This document shows, one piece after another, positions 16,456 through 24,708 of a stretch of DNA of 64,000 nucleotides. Under the pieces are notes generated by a model that worked only from the letters and a program-made list of their open reading frames with translations, did no database searches and was not told the origin of the DNA. Location: contig JBKBPL010000002.1 of the NCBI GenBank assembly GCA_046293075.1, positions 62,001 to 126,000 on the forward strand, given 5' to 3'. Source of the DNA: Ga0077530 sp046293075. Its GTDB lineage: Bacteria; Pseudomonadota; Alphaproteobacteria; Rhizobiales; Hyphomicrobiaceae. A program made the translations under genes and the position numbers. Position 1 is the first letter of the stretch. Each line of letters starts with the position of its first letter.

Positions 16456-17268
16456 ATGAGCGAGCTGACGAGACAGCAGCGTCGCCGCGAGGTTCGCGAG
16501 CGGCTCAAGGCGGGTCGCCATCTGCTCACGACGGGGCTGCCGCTGCAACCCAAGACGTCGGAGATCCTGGCCATTGCGCAGGTGGTGAAAGCCAAGCTCG
16601 AGGAGACCGGAAACGCACGCCGGGCCAGTGAGGCGGCCGAGCTTGCGCAGATGCTGGCCGACACCTCGCTCGCCGCGCGCCCGCCGACCCAGCAGAAGAT
16701 TGCCTGCGCGCGGGGCTGCAGCTACTGCTGCTACGGCTTTGTCGCCATCACACCGCCGGAGGCGTTTCGTCTCGCTGCCGCCGTGCGCAGTGGGCAGGCT
16801 GCCGGGATGAGCCCCGGCGACGTGCGGGCGCGCGCGCAGCCTTTGATCGGCATCAGTCCGGAGGCGCGGATTGGCGGGAAGCGCGCTTGTCCGTTGCTCG
16901 TTGAGGGGGCGTGCACAGTGTACCGGTTCCGGCCGCTCGTCTGCCGGCAGGCGACGTCGCTCGACGTCGCTGTCTGCATCGATGAGTTCGAGGGCCGCAA
17001 CCTCGCGGCCCGGGTCCCGATCTCTGGCGTTCATCTCCAGCACGCGGGCAACGCCCACATCACCCTGCTCGGCGCCATGCGCGCAATGGGCTTTGCGACG
17101 GATGCACTGGAGCTCGCCGCCGCGCTCGATGTCGCGCTCGCCGAGCCTGAGGCGGAAGCGCGCTGGCTTGCGGGCGAGGACGTATTCAGGACCGTGCCGC
17201 GGCAGGTGACGCGCGAAGCGCGGCTCGAGCAGGCGATCAGCCACGTCGCAGCCGCGCTTACAGCATGA
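16456..17268 (+). CDS. YkgJ-family cysteine-cluster (Zn/Fe-chelating) protein
   Basis: A 270-residue cytoplasmic protein. The core is the YkgJ/UPF0153 zinc- or iron-chelating domain: CARGCSYCCYGFVAITPPE around residues 81-100, and further cysteines in GKRACPLLVEGACTVYRFRPLVCR. The N-terminal 70 residues are basic and helical. YkgJ-like proteins are poorly characterised and have been linked to Fe-S or metal handling. It lies 141 nt after the radical SAM gene on the same strand. Whether it shares a transcript with the radical SAM and P450 genes is not certain. It is convergent with mscL. Confidence 0.8.
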   Translation: MSELTRQQRRREVRERLKAGRHLLTTGLPLQPKTSEILAIAQVVKAKLEETGNARRASEAAELAQMLADTSLAARPPTQQKIACARGCSYCCYGFVAITPPEAFRLAAAVRSGQAAGMSPGDVRARAQPLIGISPEARIGGKRACPLLVEGACTVYRFRPLVCRQATSLDVAVCIDEFEGRNLAARVPISGVHLQHAGNAHITLLGAMRAMGFATDALELAAALDVALAEPEAEARWLAGEDVFRTVPRQVTREARLEQAISHVAAALTA

Positions 17269-17289
17269 GGGGCCGCTGCGGCGGCCCTC
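17267..17289. terminator. Hairpin between convergent ykgJ-like gene and mscL
   Basis: GAGGGGCCGC (17267-17276) pairs with GCGGCCCTC (17281-17289) with one bulged G and a 4-nt loop, starting in the stop codon region of the upstream gene. It is GC-rich and followed by TTGTG. It is a likely bidirectional terminator in a 33-nt convergent spacer. Confidence 0.55.
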
Positions 17290-17301
17290 TTGTGAGGCCG
17301 T

Positions 17302-17712
17302 CTACCTCTTGACCAGCGCGTCGCGGATTTCCTTGAGGTACTGCTCGGAGGGCGATGGTGGCGGCGGTGGCGCGGCCGCCTTTTCCTTCTCGAAGCGCGC
17401 GCGGAGCATGTTGATACCCTTGACCAGCATGAAGACCGCCCAGGCGACGATGAGGAAGCTGATCACGTTATTGATGAAGACGCCGATGTTCATCGTCACG
17501 GCTTCCTTGCCATCGACGGCGGCGCGCAGCGGAATCTTGATATCGGAAAAGTCGACACCGCCGATCAGAAGGCCGATCGGCGGCATGATCACATCCTTGA
17601 CCAGCGACTGGACGATGGTGCCGAAGGCGCCACCGATGATGATCCCGATGGCCATGTCGAGGACGTTGCCCCTGAGGGCGAACTCCCTGAATTCGTCGAT
17701 CAGCTTCTTCAT
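17302..17712 (-). CDS. mscL: Large-conductance mechanosensitive channel MscL
   Basis: A 136-residue inner-membrane protein, the same length as E. coli MscL. It begins MKKLIDEFREFALRGNVLDMAIGIIIGGAFG. TM1 has the glycine/alanine-rich gate, and TM2 (VFINNVISFLIVAWAVFMLVKG) is followed by a cytoplasmic helix EQYLKEIRDALVKR. A proline run (APPPPPPSP) links TM2 to that helix. MscL opens on hypo-osmotic shock. The ATG at 17712 is clear; much longer in-frame readings upstream are not conserved sequence. Confidence 0.97.
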   Translation of the reverse strand: MKKLIDEFREFALRGNVLDMAIGIIIGGAFGTIVQSLVKDVIMPPIGLLIGGVDFSDIKIPLRAAVDGKEAVTMNIGVFINNVISFLIVAWAVFMLVKGINMLRARFEKEKAAAPPPPPSPSEQYLKEIRDALVKR

Positions 17713-18021
17713 GGGTGGGTGCTCCGCGTTGGCCCATGTACCGAGGCCGCCAATATGGAAGTCATCCGACGTCGTGACATCGCGCCTCGTGGCAAAACGC
17801 TCTTGCCTGCAGGGTGGCGACTCACCTCGGCACAGTAGGTGCGGACCGCCGGCAAGGTAAATAGGGGCACGCGGAACATCAGGGGACGGGTCCGCGACGC
17901 CCAGGCTCAGCCGAAAGCATAATGCCGGCGCGGCACCGCTCGGTTGCGCCCAATGCCGGCGCAAAGCAAGATGAGGCCCTTGCCGGCGGCAGGGGCGTCC
18001 TCGCATGAGCATGGCATACTG
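17713..18021. other. Divergent spacer between mscL and the sensor kinase gene
   Basis: 309 nt without a supported gene. It must contain the mscL promoter (minus) and the promoter of the SSS-type sensor kinase (plus). I see no strong palindrome or consensus promoter in it, and no small RNA that I recognise. Confidence 0.5.
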
Positions 18022-21000
18022 ATGATCGAAGCCTGGCAGGTCCTGACCCTGGCGCTTGGCTACGTCGGCCTGCTCTTCGCCGTCGCCTGGTTTGGCGATC
18101 TCGTGATCCGCTCGCGCAAGGGCGGCAGCGGCCGCCCGGTTACCTATGCCCTGTCGCTTGCAGTCTATTGTACGTCCTGGACGTTCTTCGGCAGCGTCGG
18201 ACTCGCCGCATCGAGCGGCTACGACTTCATCCCGGTCTATGTCGGGCCGATCCTGATGTTCGTGTTCGGCGTGCCGCTGATCCTGCGCATCGTGCGGATC
18301 GCCAAGAGCCAGAACCTGACGTCCGTCGCCGATTTCATCGCTGCGCGCTACGGCAAGAGCCAGGCTGTCGCGGCCATCGCGACCGTGGTCTCGGTGCTCG
18401 GTGCCCTGCCCTACATCGCGCTTCAGCTCAAGGCGGCGTCGATCTCGATCGAGACGCTGCTCGGACCCAGTCCCTTCAAGGACCTCGCGGTCTTCGGTCT
18501 CGATACCGCGCTTGTCATCGCGCTCGCCCTCGCCGTCTTCGCGGTGCTCTTCGGGACGCGCCACATCGATGCGACCGAGCATCAGGATGGCCTGATGCTG
18601 GCGATTGCCGCGGAGTCGCTGGTCAAGCTTGCGGCCTTCCTCGCGGTCGGCATCTTCGTGATCTTCGTCATGTTCGAGGGACCATCCGGCCTGATCGAGA
18701 AAGTGGGGACGAGCAGTGATATTGCCCGAATCTTCGCCAGCGCGCCGAGTGGTGGCACGTGGGTGACGGTGACGCTGCTCAGCTTCGTGTGCATCATTCT
18801 GCTGCCGCGCCAGTTCCACGTGACGGTCGTCGAGAACAACGCGGAATCGGAGATCCGCCGCGCCTCGTGGCTGTTCCCGACCTACCTTGTGCTCATCAAC
18901 CTGTTCGTCGTGCCGATTGCCATCGCGGGGCTGATCTTCCTCCCGCACTTCAGCGTCGCGCCGGACATGTTCGTTCTGGCATTGCCCATGTGGGCCGGGG
19001 CCGACTCTCTGGCCATGATGGCGTTCATCGGCGGGCTCTCGGCGGCGACGGCCATGGTGATCGTCGAGTCCGTGGCGCTGGCCATCATGATCTGCAACGG
19101 CCTCATCGTGCCGTGGCTGCTGCGGCGCCGGGTCGATGCGATCGCGACCGACGTGGACATGAGCCGCGATCTCCTGCTGATCCGCCGGGTCGCGATCTTC
19201 GCCGTGATCCTGCTCGGCTACATGGTGCACAGGGCCCTCGGCCAGGTGCAGGCGCTGGCGCAGATCGGTCTCATTGCCTTTGCGGCGATCGCGCAGCTCG
19301 CGCCGGCGTTTTTCATGGGCCTCGTCTGGCGACGCGGCACTGCCCGAGGGGCCATCGCGGGCATCCTCGTCGGTTTTGCCATCTGGGCCTATACGCTGCT
19401 CCTGCCGTGGGTGGCGCGCGCCGGCTGGCTGCCGATGAGCATCGTCGCCGACGGGCCCTATGGCCTCGGCTTCCTGCGTCCGCAGGCGCTGCTCTACCTG
19501 CAGTTCGAGCCGCTGACGCACGGCGTGCTTTGGAGCCTCATCGCCAACATCGCCGCTTACGTGTTCGTCTCGCTGCTGCGCGCGCCCGAGCCGATCGAGC
19601 GGATGCAGGCACAGCTCTTCGGCGCGGCCGACCCGCCGCTCGCCGAGCCGAACCCCTCCTTCCGCCTGTGGCGGACGGCGGTCACGGTCGGGGATCTCAA
19701 GCATACGGTCGTGCGCTATCTCGGCAGCGAGCGCGCGGAGCGCTCGTTCGCCGAGTACGAGGCTTCGCGCGCGACACCGCTCGTCGCCGAGGCCGAGGCC
19801 GATATCAACGTGCTCCGCTTTACCGAGCACCTGCTGACGAGCGCGATCGGTGCCGCCTCGGCCCGGCTGGTGCTGTCGCTGCTGCTGCGGCGCGGCAACG
19901 TCTCCGGCCAGTCGGCGCTCCGCTTGCTCGACGATGCCTCCGAGGCGCTGCAGTACAACCGCGACCTTCTGCAGTCGGCGCTCGACCAGGTGCGCCACGG
20001 CCTCGGCGTGTTCGACCGTGACATGCGCCTCATCTGCTGGAACCGGCAGTATCGTGAGCTGCTCAACCTGCCCGAGGATCTCGTTCGCGTCGGTATGCCC
20101 CTCGAGCAGATCCTGAGGGCACGGGCCGTGCGCGGCGATTTCGGCCCGGGGGCGCCTGAGGACCATGTCAAGGACCGCTTCACCCGGCTCGCGGTGACGC
20201 GGGAGACCTTTCTCGACCACCTCGCCCCCATGGGCCGCATTCTCGAGATCCGGACATCGCCGATGCCGCAGGGTGGGATCGTGACGACCTATCTCGACAT
20301 CACCGACCAAGTGGCGGCCTCCGAAGCGCTTGCGCGGGCGAACGAGACGCTCGAGCGGCGGGTCGCCGAGCGCACGGCCGAGCTGGTCAGGGTGAATGAG
20401 GCGCTAAGCGAGGCCAATCTCGCCAAGACACGCTTTCTCGCCGCGGCGAGCCACGATCTTCTTCAGCCGCTCAACGCGGCGCGGCTCTATGCCTCAAGCC
20501 TCATCGAGCGGGCGCTGCCGGAGGACGCGCAGCGCCTCGCACACAACGTGGACACCTCGCTCGACGCGGTCGAGGAGATTCTCGGCGCGCTGCTCGACAT
20601 CTCGCGCCTCGATGCCGGCAAGCTCGAGCCCGAGAAGAGACCGATCGCGCTGGGCGAGCTCATGTCGCAACTGGCGCTTGCGTTCGAGCCAATGGCGCGG
20701 GCCAAGGGGCTTGAGCTGCGGGTTGTCGCGACCCGGGCGCTCGTCCATTCCGACCCACGGCTGTTGCGGCGGGTCCTGCAGAACCTGCTCTCCAATGCCA
20801 TCAAGTATACCTCCCGCGGCAAGGTGCTTTTCGGTGTCCGGCCACGGGGCGATCGGGTCGAGATCCAGGTCTGGGACTCGGGGCCTGGTATAGAGCCCGC
20901 ACAGCAGGCACTCGTGTTCAAGGAGTTCCACCGTCTTGCCGAGACCGCGGCCTCCGAGCGCGGTCTCGGGCTCGGGCTCTCGATCGTCGAGCGTATCGGA

Positions 21001-21522
21001 CGCGTGCTCGAGGCGCCGATAAGGCTGCGCTCCACCCCGGGCAAGGGGTCGCTCTTCTCGGTAAGCCTGCCGCGCGCATCCGGTGTCGCGGCACACAGCC
21101 GCACGGCCGGGCTGCCTCTGGCGGTCGGTGATATCCGCTACCTGAAGGTTCTCTGCATTGATAACGAAAGCGATGTGCTGCATGGCATGAGGGCGCTTCT
21201 CGACGGCTGGGGCTGCCAGTCGGTGATGGCCGCGAGCACCGAGGAAGCGCTGGCGCGCCTCGACCAGATGGATGGTCCGCCGAGCGTCGTCCTCGTCGAC
21301 TATCATCTTCATTCGGGGACGGGCGTCGATGCGGTGAAGGCGATCTCGGCCGCTCTCGGCCGCGATCTCCCGGTCGTCGTGATCACTGCCGACCACTCAC
21401 TGGAAGTGCAGCGAGAGATCCGGGAGATGGGCTTCGTGATGCTGCGCAAGCCGCTCAAGGCGGCCCAGCTCCGCGCCATTCTCTCGCGCATTTCGATGCA
21501 GAGCCGGGCCGCGGCCGAGTGA
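18022..21522 (+). CDS. SLC5-type hybrid sensor histidine kinase (CrbS/MxtR-like)
   Basis: A 1166-residue hybrid kinase. Residues 1-520 or so form a sodium:solute symporter-like domain (about 13 helices, TYALSLAVYCTSWTFFGSVGLA). A STAC-type linker (about 560-640) and a PAS domain (GLGVFDRDMRLICWNRQYREL, about 655-760) follow. A coiled coil leads to the HisKA phospho-acceptor H811 (AASHDLLQPLN), then the HATPase domain (NLLSNAIKYTS, GLGLGLSIVERI). The C-terminal receiver has D1093 (VLVDYHLHSG). This architecture is that of CrbS (Vibrio) and MxtR (Pseudomonas), sensors of acetate-type metabolism. The ATG at 18022 (MIEAWQVL) fits the first helix. The opposing LuxR-type regulator and the DUF4212/SSS symporter next door support that function. 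Confidence 0.92.
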   Translation: MIEAWQVLTLALGYVGLLFAVAWFGDLVIRSRKGGSGRPVTYALSLAVYCTSWTFFGSVGLAASSGYDFIPVYVGPILMFVFGVPLILRIVRIAKSQNLTSVADFIAARYGKSQAVAAIATVVSVLGALPYIALQLKAASISIETLLGPSPFKDLAVFGLDTALVIALALAVFAVLFGTRHIDATEHQDGLMLAIAAESLVKLAAFLAVGIFVIFVMFEGPSGLIEKVGTSSDIARIFASAPSGGTWVTVTLLSFVCIILLPRQFHVTVVENNAESEIRRASWLFPTYLVLINLFVVPIAIAGLIFLPHFSVAPDMFVLALPMWAGADSLAMMAFIGGLSAATAMVIVESVALAIMICNGLIVPWLLRRRVDAIATDVDMSRDLLLIRRVAIFAVILLGYMVHRALGQVQALAQIGLIAFAAIAQLAPAFFMGLVWRRGTARGAIAGILVGFAIWAYTLLLPWVARAGWLPMSIVADGPYGLGFLRPQALLYLQFEPLTHGVLWSLIANIAAYVFVSLLRAPEPIERMQAQLFGAADPPLAEPNPSFRLWRTAVTVGDLKHTVVRYLGSERAERSFAEYEASRATPLVAEAEADINVLRFTEHLLTSAIGAASARLVLSLLLRRGNVSGQSALRLLDDASEALQYNRDLLQSALDQVRHGLGVFDRDMRLICWNRQYRELLNLPEDLVRVGMPLEQILRARAVRGDFGPGAPEDHVKDRFTRLAVTRETFLDHLAPMGRILEIRTSPMPQGGIVTTYLDITDQVAASEALARANETLERRVAERTAELVRVNEALSEANLAKTRFLAAASHDLLQPLNAARLYASSLIERALPEDAQRLAHNVDTSLDAVEEILGALLDISRLDAGKLEPEKRPIALGELMSQLALAFEPMARAKGLELRVVATRALVHSDPRLLRRVLQNLLSNAIKYTSRGKVLFGVRPRGDRVEIQVWDSGPGIEPAQQALVFKEFHRLAETAASERGLGLGLSIVERIGRVLEAPIRLRSTPGKGSLFSVSLPRASGVAAHSRTAGLPLAVGDIRYLKVLCIDNESDVLHGMRALLDGWGCQSVMAASTEEALARLDQMDGPPSVVLVDYHLHSGTGVDAVKAISAALGRDLPVVVITADHSLEVQREIREMGFVMLRKPLKAAQLRAILSRISMQSRAAAE

Positions 21523-21531
21523 ATTGTCCCG

Positions 21532-22185
21532 TTACACCTTCGGGCTGCGCCAGTCGCCCTCAATGCGATTGATGGCGATGACGGCCTGGGTCCGGCTATC
21601 GACGTCGAGTTTCTGCAGGATCGCGGAGACGTGCGCCTTGATCGTCGCCTCCGAGACCCCGAGCTGGTAGGCGATCTGCTTGTTGAGAAGGCCCTGGCCG
21701 AGCATCATCAGGACGCGCACCTGCTGTGGCGTGAGGGTCGACAGGCGCGCCACGACATCGTCAGCGTGGCTGCCGGCAGGACGGGAGAGGTCGATGTCCG
21801 AAGGCACCCAAATGTCGCCGCCGAGCACAGTTTCCACTGCGGTACGGATCTCCTCGACGGACAGCGATTTCGGCACGTAGCCGGACGCGCCGAACTCCAT
21901 GCACTTGCGGATCGTCTCCGGGTCATCATGCGCGGAGACGACCACGACCGGGATGTCGGGGTGCTGCGCGCGCAGCAGCAGAAGGCCGGAAAGGCCCTGA
22001 ACGCCCGGCATCGCCAGGTCGAGCAGCACAAGGTCCGTGTCGGCGCGCTCTGCGAGCAGGGCCTCGAGATCAGCGAGCGAGGCGGCCTGATCGATGTGCG
22101 CGCCGCCAATGGCCGAGTGAAGCGCCTGGCTCAGGGCGCCACGAAACAGCGGATGATCGTCAACGACGATGATACGGGTGGCCAT
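21532..22185 (-). CDS. LuxR/NarL-type response regulator (CrbR/ErdR-like)
   Basis: A 217-residue two-domain regulator. The receiver has acidic pocket D9-D10 and phospho-acceptor D56 (LVLLDLAMPGVQG). The C-terminal HTH is of LuxR type (LTPQQVRVLMMLGQGLLNKQIAYQLGVSEATIKAHVSAILQKL, about 150-195). It is convergent with the SLC5-type kinase and divergent from the symporter genes, the layout of CrbR/ErdR, which activates acetate-scavenging genes in gammaproteobacteria. The ATG at 22185 is used (MATRIIVVDDH); GGAGG lies 8 nt upstream. A GTG 15 nt earlier is also possible. Direct regulation of the neighbouring symporter is inferred, not shown. Confidence 0.9.
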   Translation of the reverse strand: MATRIIVVDDHPLFRGALSQALHSAIGGAHIDQAASLADLEALLAERADTDLVLLDLAMPGVQGLSGLLLLRAQHPDIPVVVVSAHDDPETIRKCMEFGASGYVPKSLSVEEIRTAVETVLGGDIWVPSDIDLSRPAGSHADDVVARLSTLTPQQVRVLMMLGQGLLNKQIAYQLGVSEATIKAHVSAILQKLDVDSRTQAVIAINRIEGDWRSPKV

Positions 22186-22324
22186 CGACCGAGCCTCCAC
22201 CGAGGTAGCCGCGCCTTGAGACTCGCGTTGCGGCCCTCCCTCCGCGGCATCTTCAACAGGAGCGGCGTGAAGAACTAGCGCGTTTTCGCCGTCTTGGCTA
22301 ATATTTGCACGGATGGTTCAGGAG

Positions 22325-22348
22325 CCGGCGCGCTGTCGAGCGCGCCGG
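22325..22348. promoter_or_regulatory. Perfect inverted repeat in the regulator/symporter spacer
   Basis: CCGGCGCGCT (22325-22334) and AGCGCGCCGG (22339-22348), a 10-bp perfect stem with a 4-nt loop, in the 284-nt divergent spacer between the LuxR-type regulator and the DUF4212 gene. It could be a regulator site or an mRNA leader structure for the symporter transcript, about 120 nt upstream of its first start codon. Confidence 0.45.
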
Positions 22349-22469
22349 AATACGGTCTGCGCAACCCAGGTCGCCGCACGCCGACCACAATGCCCGGACA
22401 TCTGTCGCGGCAGGCGAGCTGCAGACCTCGGCCGGGCGGCGCCGCGGGATACCCGGAGGAGAAGGGCGC

Positions 22470-22730
22470 ATGATCGAGCGCAAGGAACGCCGGCCCTATT
22501 GGCGACACACGAAATGGCAAATGATGGCAAGTTTGCTGCCGTTTCTCCTGGTGGTCATCGTGCTGCCGCTCTATGCCGAGCAGCTCAACAGCACGCGGGT
22601 GATCGGCTTTCCCTGGGGCTATTTCCTCCTCGCCCATGGCATCGGTGCCCTCGCGCTCATCACTGTCGCCTCATTTGCCAACCGCCAGGACGTCATCGAC
22701 CGCTGGCATGGTGCTCATGAGGACGGCTGA
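22470..22730 (+). CDS. DUF4212 small subunit of a sodium/carboxylate symporter
   Basis: An 86-residue protein with two membrane helices (about residues 19-37 and 49-68). It matches the DUF4212 family, which is found as the small partner of VC_2705-type symporters: N-terminal RKERRPYWRHTKWQMMASLLPFL and a conserved FPWGYFLLAHGIGALALI. The ATG at 22470 is preceded by AGGAGAAGGG. It is followed 90 nt later by the large symporter gene, an arrangement kept in many proteobacteria. Role: probably stabilises or tunes the transporter for small monocarboxylates. Confidence 0.9.
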   Translation: MIERKERRPYWRHTKWQMMASLLPFLLVVIVLPLYAEQLNSTRVIGFPWGYFLLAHGIGALALITVASFANRQDVIDRWHGAHEDG

Positions 22731-22820
22731 CGGCGCAAAGAGCGTCTCAATCCTCGAGCCTTGAGGCGAGCGTCGTCCACGGGCTCGAGTGCCTCCTGCG
22801 TGAGCTGATCCGGATCGCCG

Positions 22821-24659
22821 ATGTCCCTTACGCCAAGTCGCCACCTCGTCAACCCGCTGCTCGGCGTCTACTTTGGCATTTTTTCGAGCCTGCTCGTCGG
22901 CATCGTGCTGATGGCGCTCATGCTGGAGCAGCTCGGCCTTGAAGACTGGCTGCTGCGCGCCCTCATTGCCGGCGGCCTCGTCGCGCTCCTCGCCGGGCTT
23001 GCTGTGGCGACGCGCACGAACGCCATGTTCGAGCTGCTCTTTGCCGGCCGGCGCGTCCCGGCGGTGTTCACCGGCCTCACGCTCTCTGTGACGCTGCTTG
23101 GTGGCACAACCCTGGCGGCGCTGCCGGGGCTCTTCTACCTGATCGGCTTCGACGCCCTTTTTCTGACCGTCGGCATGACGACCGGGCTCGTGGTCTTCGC
23201 CATCCTTATCGCCCCCTACATTCGCAAGTTCGGTGCCTATTCCGTGCCCGCCTATCTGGGCCTGCGCTTCGCGAGCCCGCTGCTGCGCGTGGTCGCGGCG
23301 GCGATCGCGAGCGTGCCGCTGCTGCTCCTCATCGTCGCCGAGCTCAAGGTCGCGCTGATGGCGGGGAGCTGGCTGACCGGGGCATCGCCGCTCGCGCTGG
23401 GGATCGCGCTGTCGCTGCTGCTGGCGCTTGTGCTGGTGAGCGGGGGGCTGCGCTCACTGAGCTGGACGAGCGCGGCGCAGGCCATTGTCATGCTGCTCGC
23501 CGTGCTGGTCCCGGTTGTGATCGTGGCGATCCTGATGCAGCATCTGCCGGTTCCGCAGCTGAGCCACGGCCGCGTCACGCGGACGCTGCTGCGGGCGGAG
23601 ATACTGCAGAACATTCCCAATGCCTTCGCTGACACCTTCGCGTTCGACCTGCCGGGCGCCGGTTTCGAAGCGGCCACACGGCGGTTCGCAACGCCATACT
23701 CAAACATTGGCCTCGGGGCCTTCCTGCTGTCGGTGCTCGCGGTGATGGCCGGTGTTGCCGGCCAGCCGACCCTCATTTCACGGATAACGGCGACGCCCGG
23801 TGTCTACGCGACCCGGAAATCGGTTGCCTGGGCGATCTGCCTTGTCGGCCTGGTGTTCCTCACCATGTCGGCCGCGGGTGTCTTCCTGCGTGAGATCGTG
23901 GTGACTGGCGTTGCCGGACTGCCGGCCGGACAGCTTCCGGGGTGGGTTCCGGGCCTCATCGCGCGCGAATGGGCGGCCATCGATACCGGCACCGCCAGGC
24001 TTGCCATGTCGAGTTTTGCGATCCGGCGCGATGCCGCACTCCTGGTGCTGGCGGTCGCCAACGAGGTGCCGACGGCGCTCATCTACACGACCATTGCCGG
24101 GCTGCTCGCGGCGGCGCTGGCGGCTGCCGCGGCCGGGCTTTCGACGCTCGGCACGATCCTCGCCGAGGACATCGTCAACGGGCCACGGAGCGAACTCGCA
24201 GCCGACGGCGTGCGCCGGACGGTGCTGCGGCTTGTCTTCGTGGCCTTGACGTTGGTCGGCGGCTGGGTGGCGCTCGTGACGCCGGGCGACCCGCTCGAGC
24301 TTCTCATGTGGTCGCTGGCGCTCAGCGGCTCGACCCTCTTCCCCGTGCTGCTCATCTCCATCTGGTGGAAACGGTGCAATGGCTGGGGTGCCACGATGGG
24401 GCTGCTCGTCGGGTTTGGCGTTGCCGTCATCGGCATTCTCAGCGGTGATCTCGCGCACGGCTTGGCGGGGCCCATGGCCGCTGCACTCGGCGCGCCGGCG
24501 GCGATGATTGCCGTCGGGGTCGGAAGCCTCCTGACGCCGCCGCCCGGCAGGCATGTTCTGGAACTCGTGCGTGATTTGCGCATCCCGGGCGGCGATACGC
24601 TCTATGATCGCGAGGTGCGCCAGACCCTCGTCGAACGGCGCCGGCACGTTGTGGGATAG
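22821..24659 (+). CDS. VC_2705-family sodium:solute (carboxylate) symporter
   Basis: A 612-residue SLC5/SSS-family transporter with about 13 predicted helices. Landmarks include FAGRRVPAVFTGLTLSVTLLGGTT near the start (SSS motif region), YIRKFGAYSVPAYLGLRF, and GQPTLISRITATP in the middle. Its pairing with a DUF4212 gene identifies the subfamily. By family, it imports a small carboxylate such as acetate with Na+; the exact substrate is inferred. It is probably co-transcribed with the small subunit and controlled by the neighbouring two-component pair. Internal helices are somewhat diverged from E. coli ActP. Confidence 0.9.
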   Translation: MSLTPSRHLVNPLLGVYFGIFSSLLVGIVLMALMLEQLGLEDWLLRALIAGGLVALLAGLAVATRTNAMFELLFAGRRVPAVFTGLTLSVTLLGGTTLAALPGLFYLIGFDALFLTVGMTTGLVVFAILIAPYIRKFGAYSVPAYLGLRFASPLLRVVAAAIASVPLLLLIVAELKVALMAGSWLTGASPLALGIALSLLLALVLVSGGLRSLSWTSAAQAIVMLLAVLVPVVIVAILMQHLPVPQLSHGRVTRTLLRAEILQNIPNAFADTFAFDLPGAGFEAATRRFATPYSNIGLGAFLLSVLAVMAGVAGQPTLISRITATPGVYATRKSVAWAICLVGLVFLTMSAAGVFLREIVVTGVAGLPAGQLPGWVPGLIAREWAAIDTGTARLAMSSFAIRRDAALLVLAVANEVPTALIYTTIAGLLAAALAAAAAGLSTLGTILAEDIVNGPRSELAADGVRRTVLRLVFVALTLVGGWVALVTPGDPLELLMWSLALSGSTLFPVLLISIWWKRCNGWGATMGLLVGFGVAVIGILSGDLAHGLAGPMAAALGAPAAMIAVGVGSLLTPPPGRHVLELVRDLRIPGGDTLYDREVRQTLVERRRHVVG

Positions 24660-24708
24660 CCACGAGTGGCGCGCGTCTTGCCCGGCGGGGTGGGGTTGAG
24701 GAGCAGGG

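Noticed and set aside
22290..22312. Sigma-54-like GG...GC promoter before the DUF4212 gene
   Set aside because: The GG to GC spacing is one base short of the required 12, so it does not fit a sigma-54 site.
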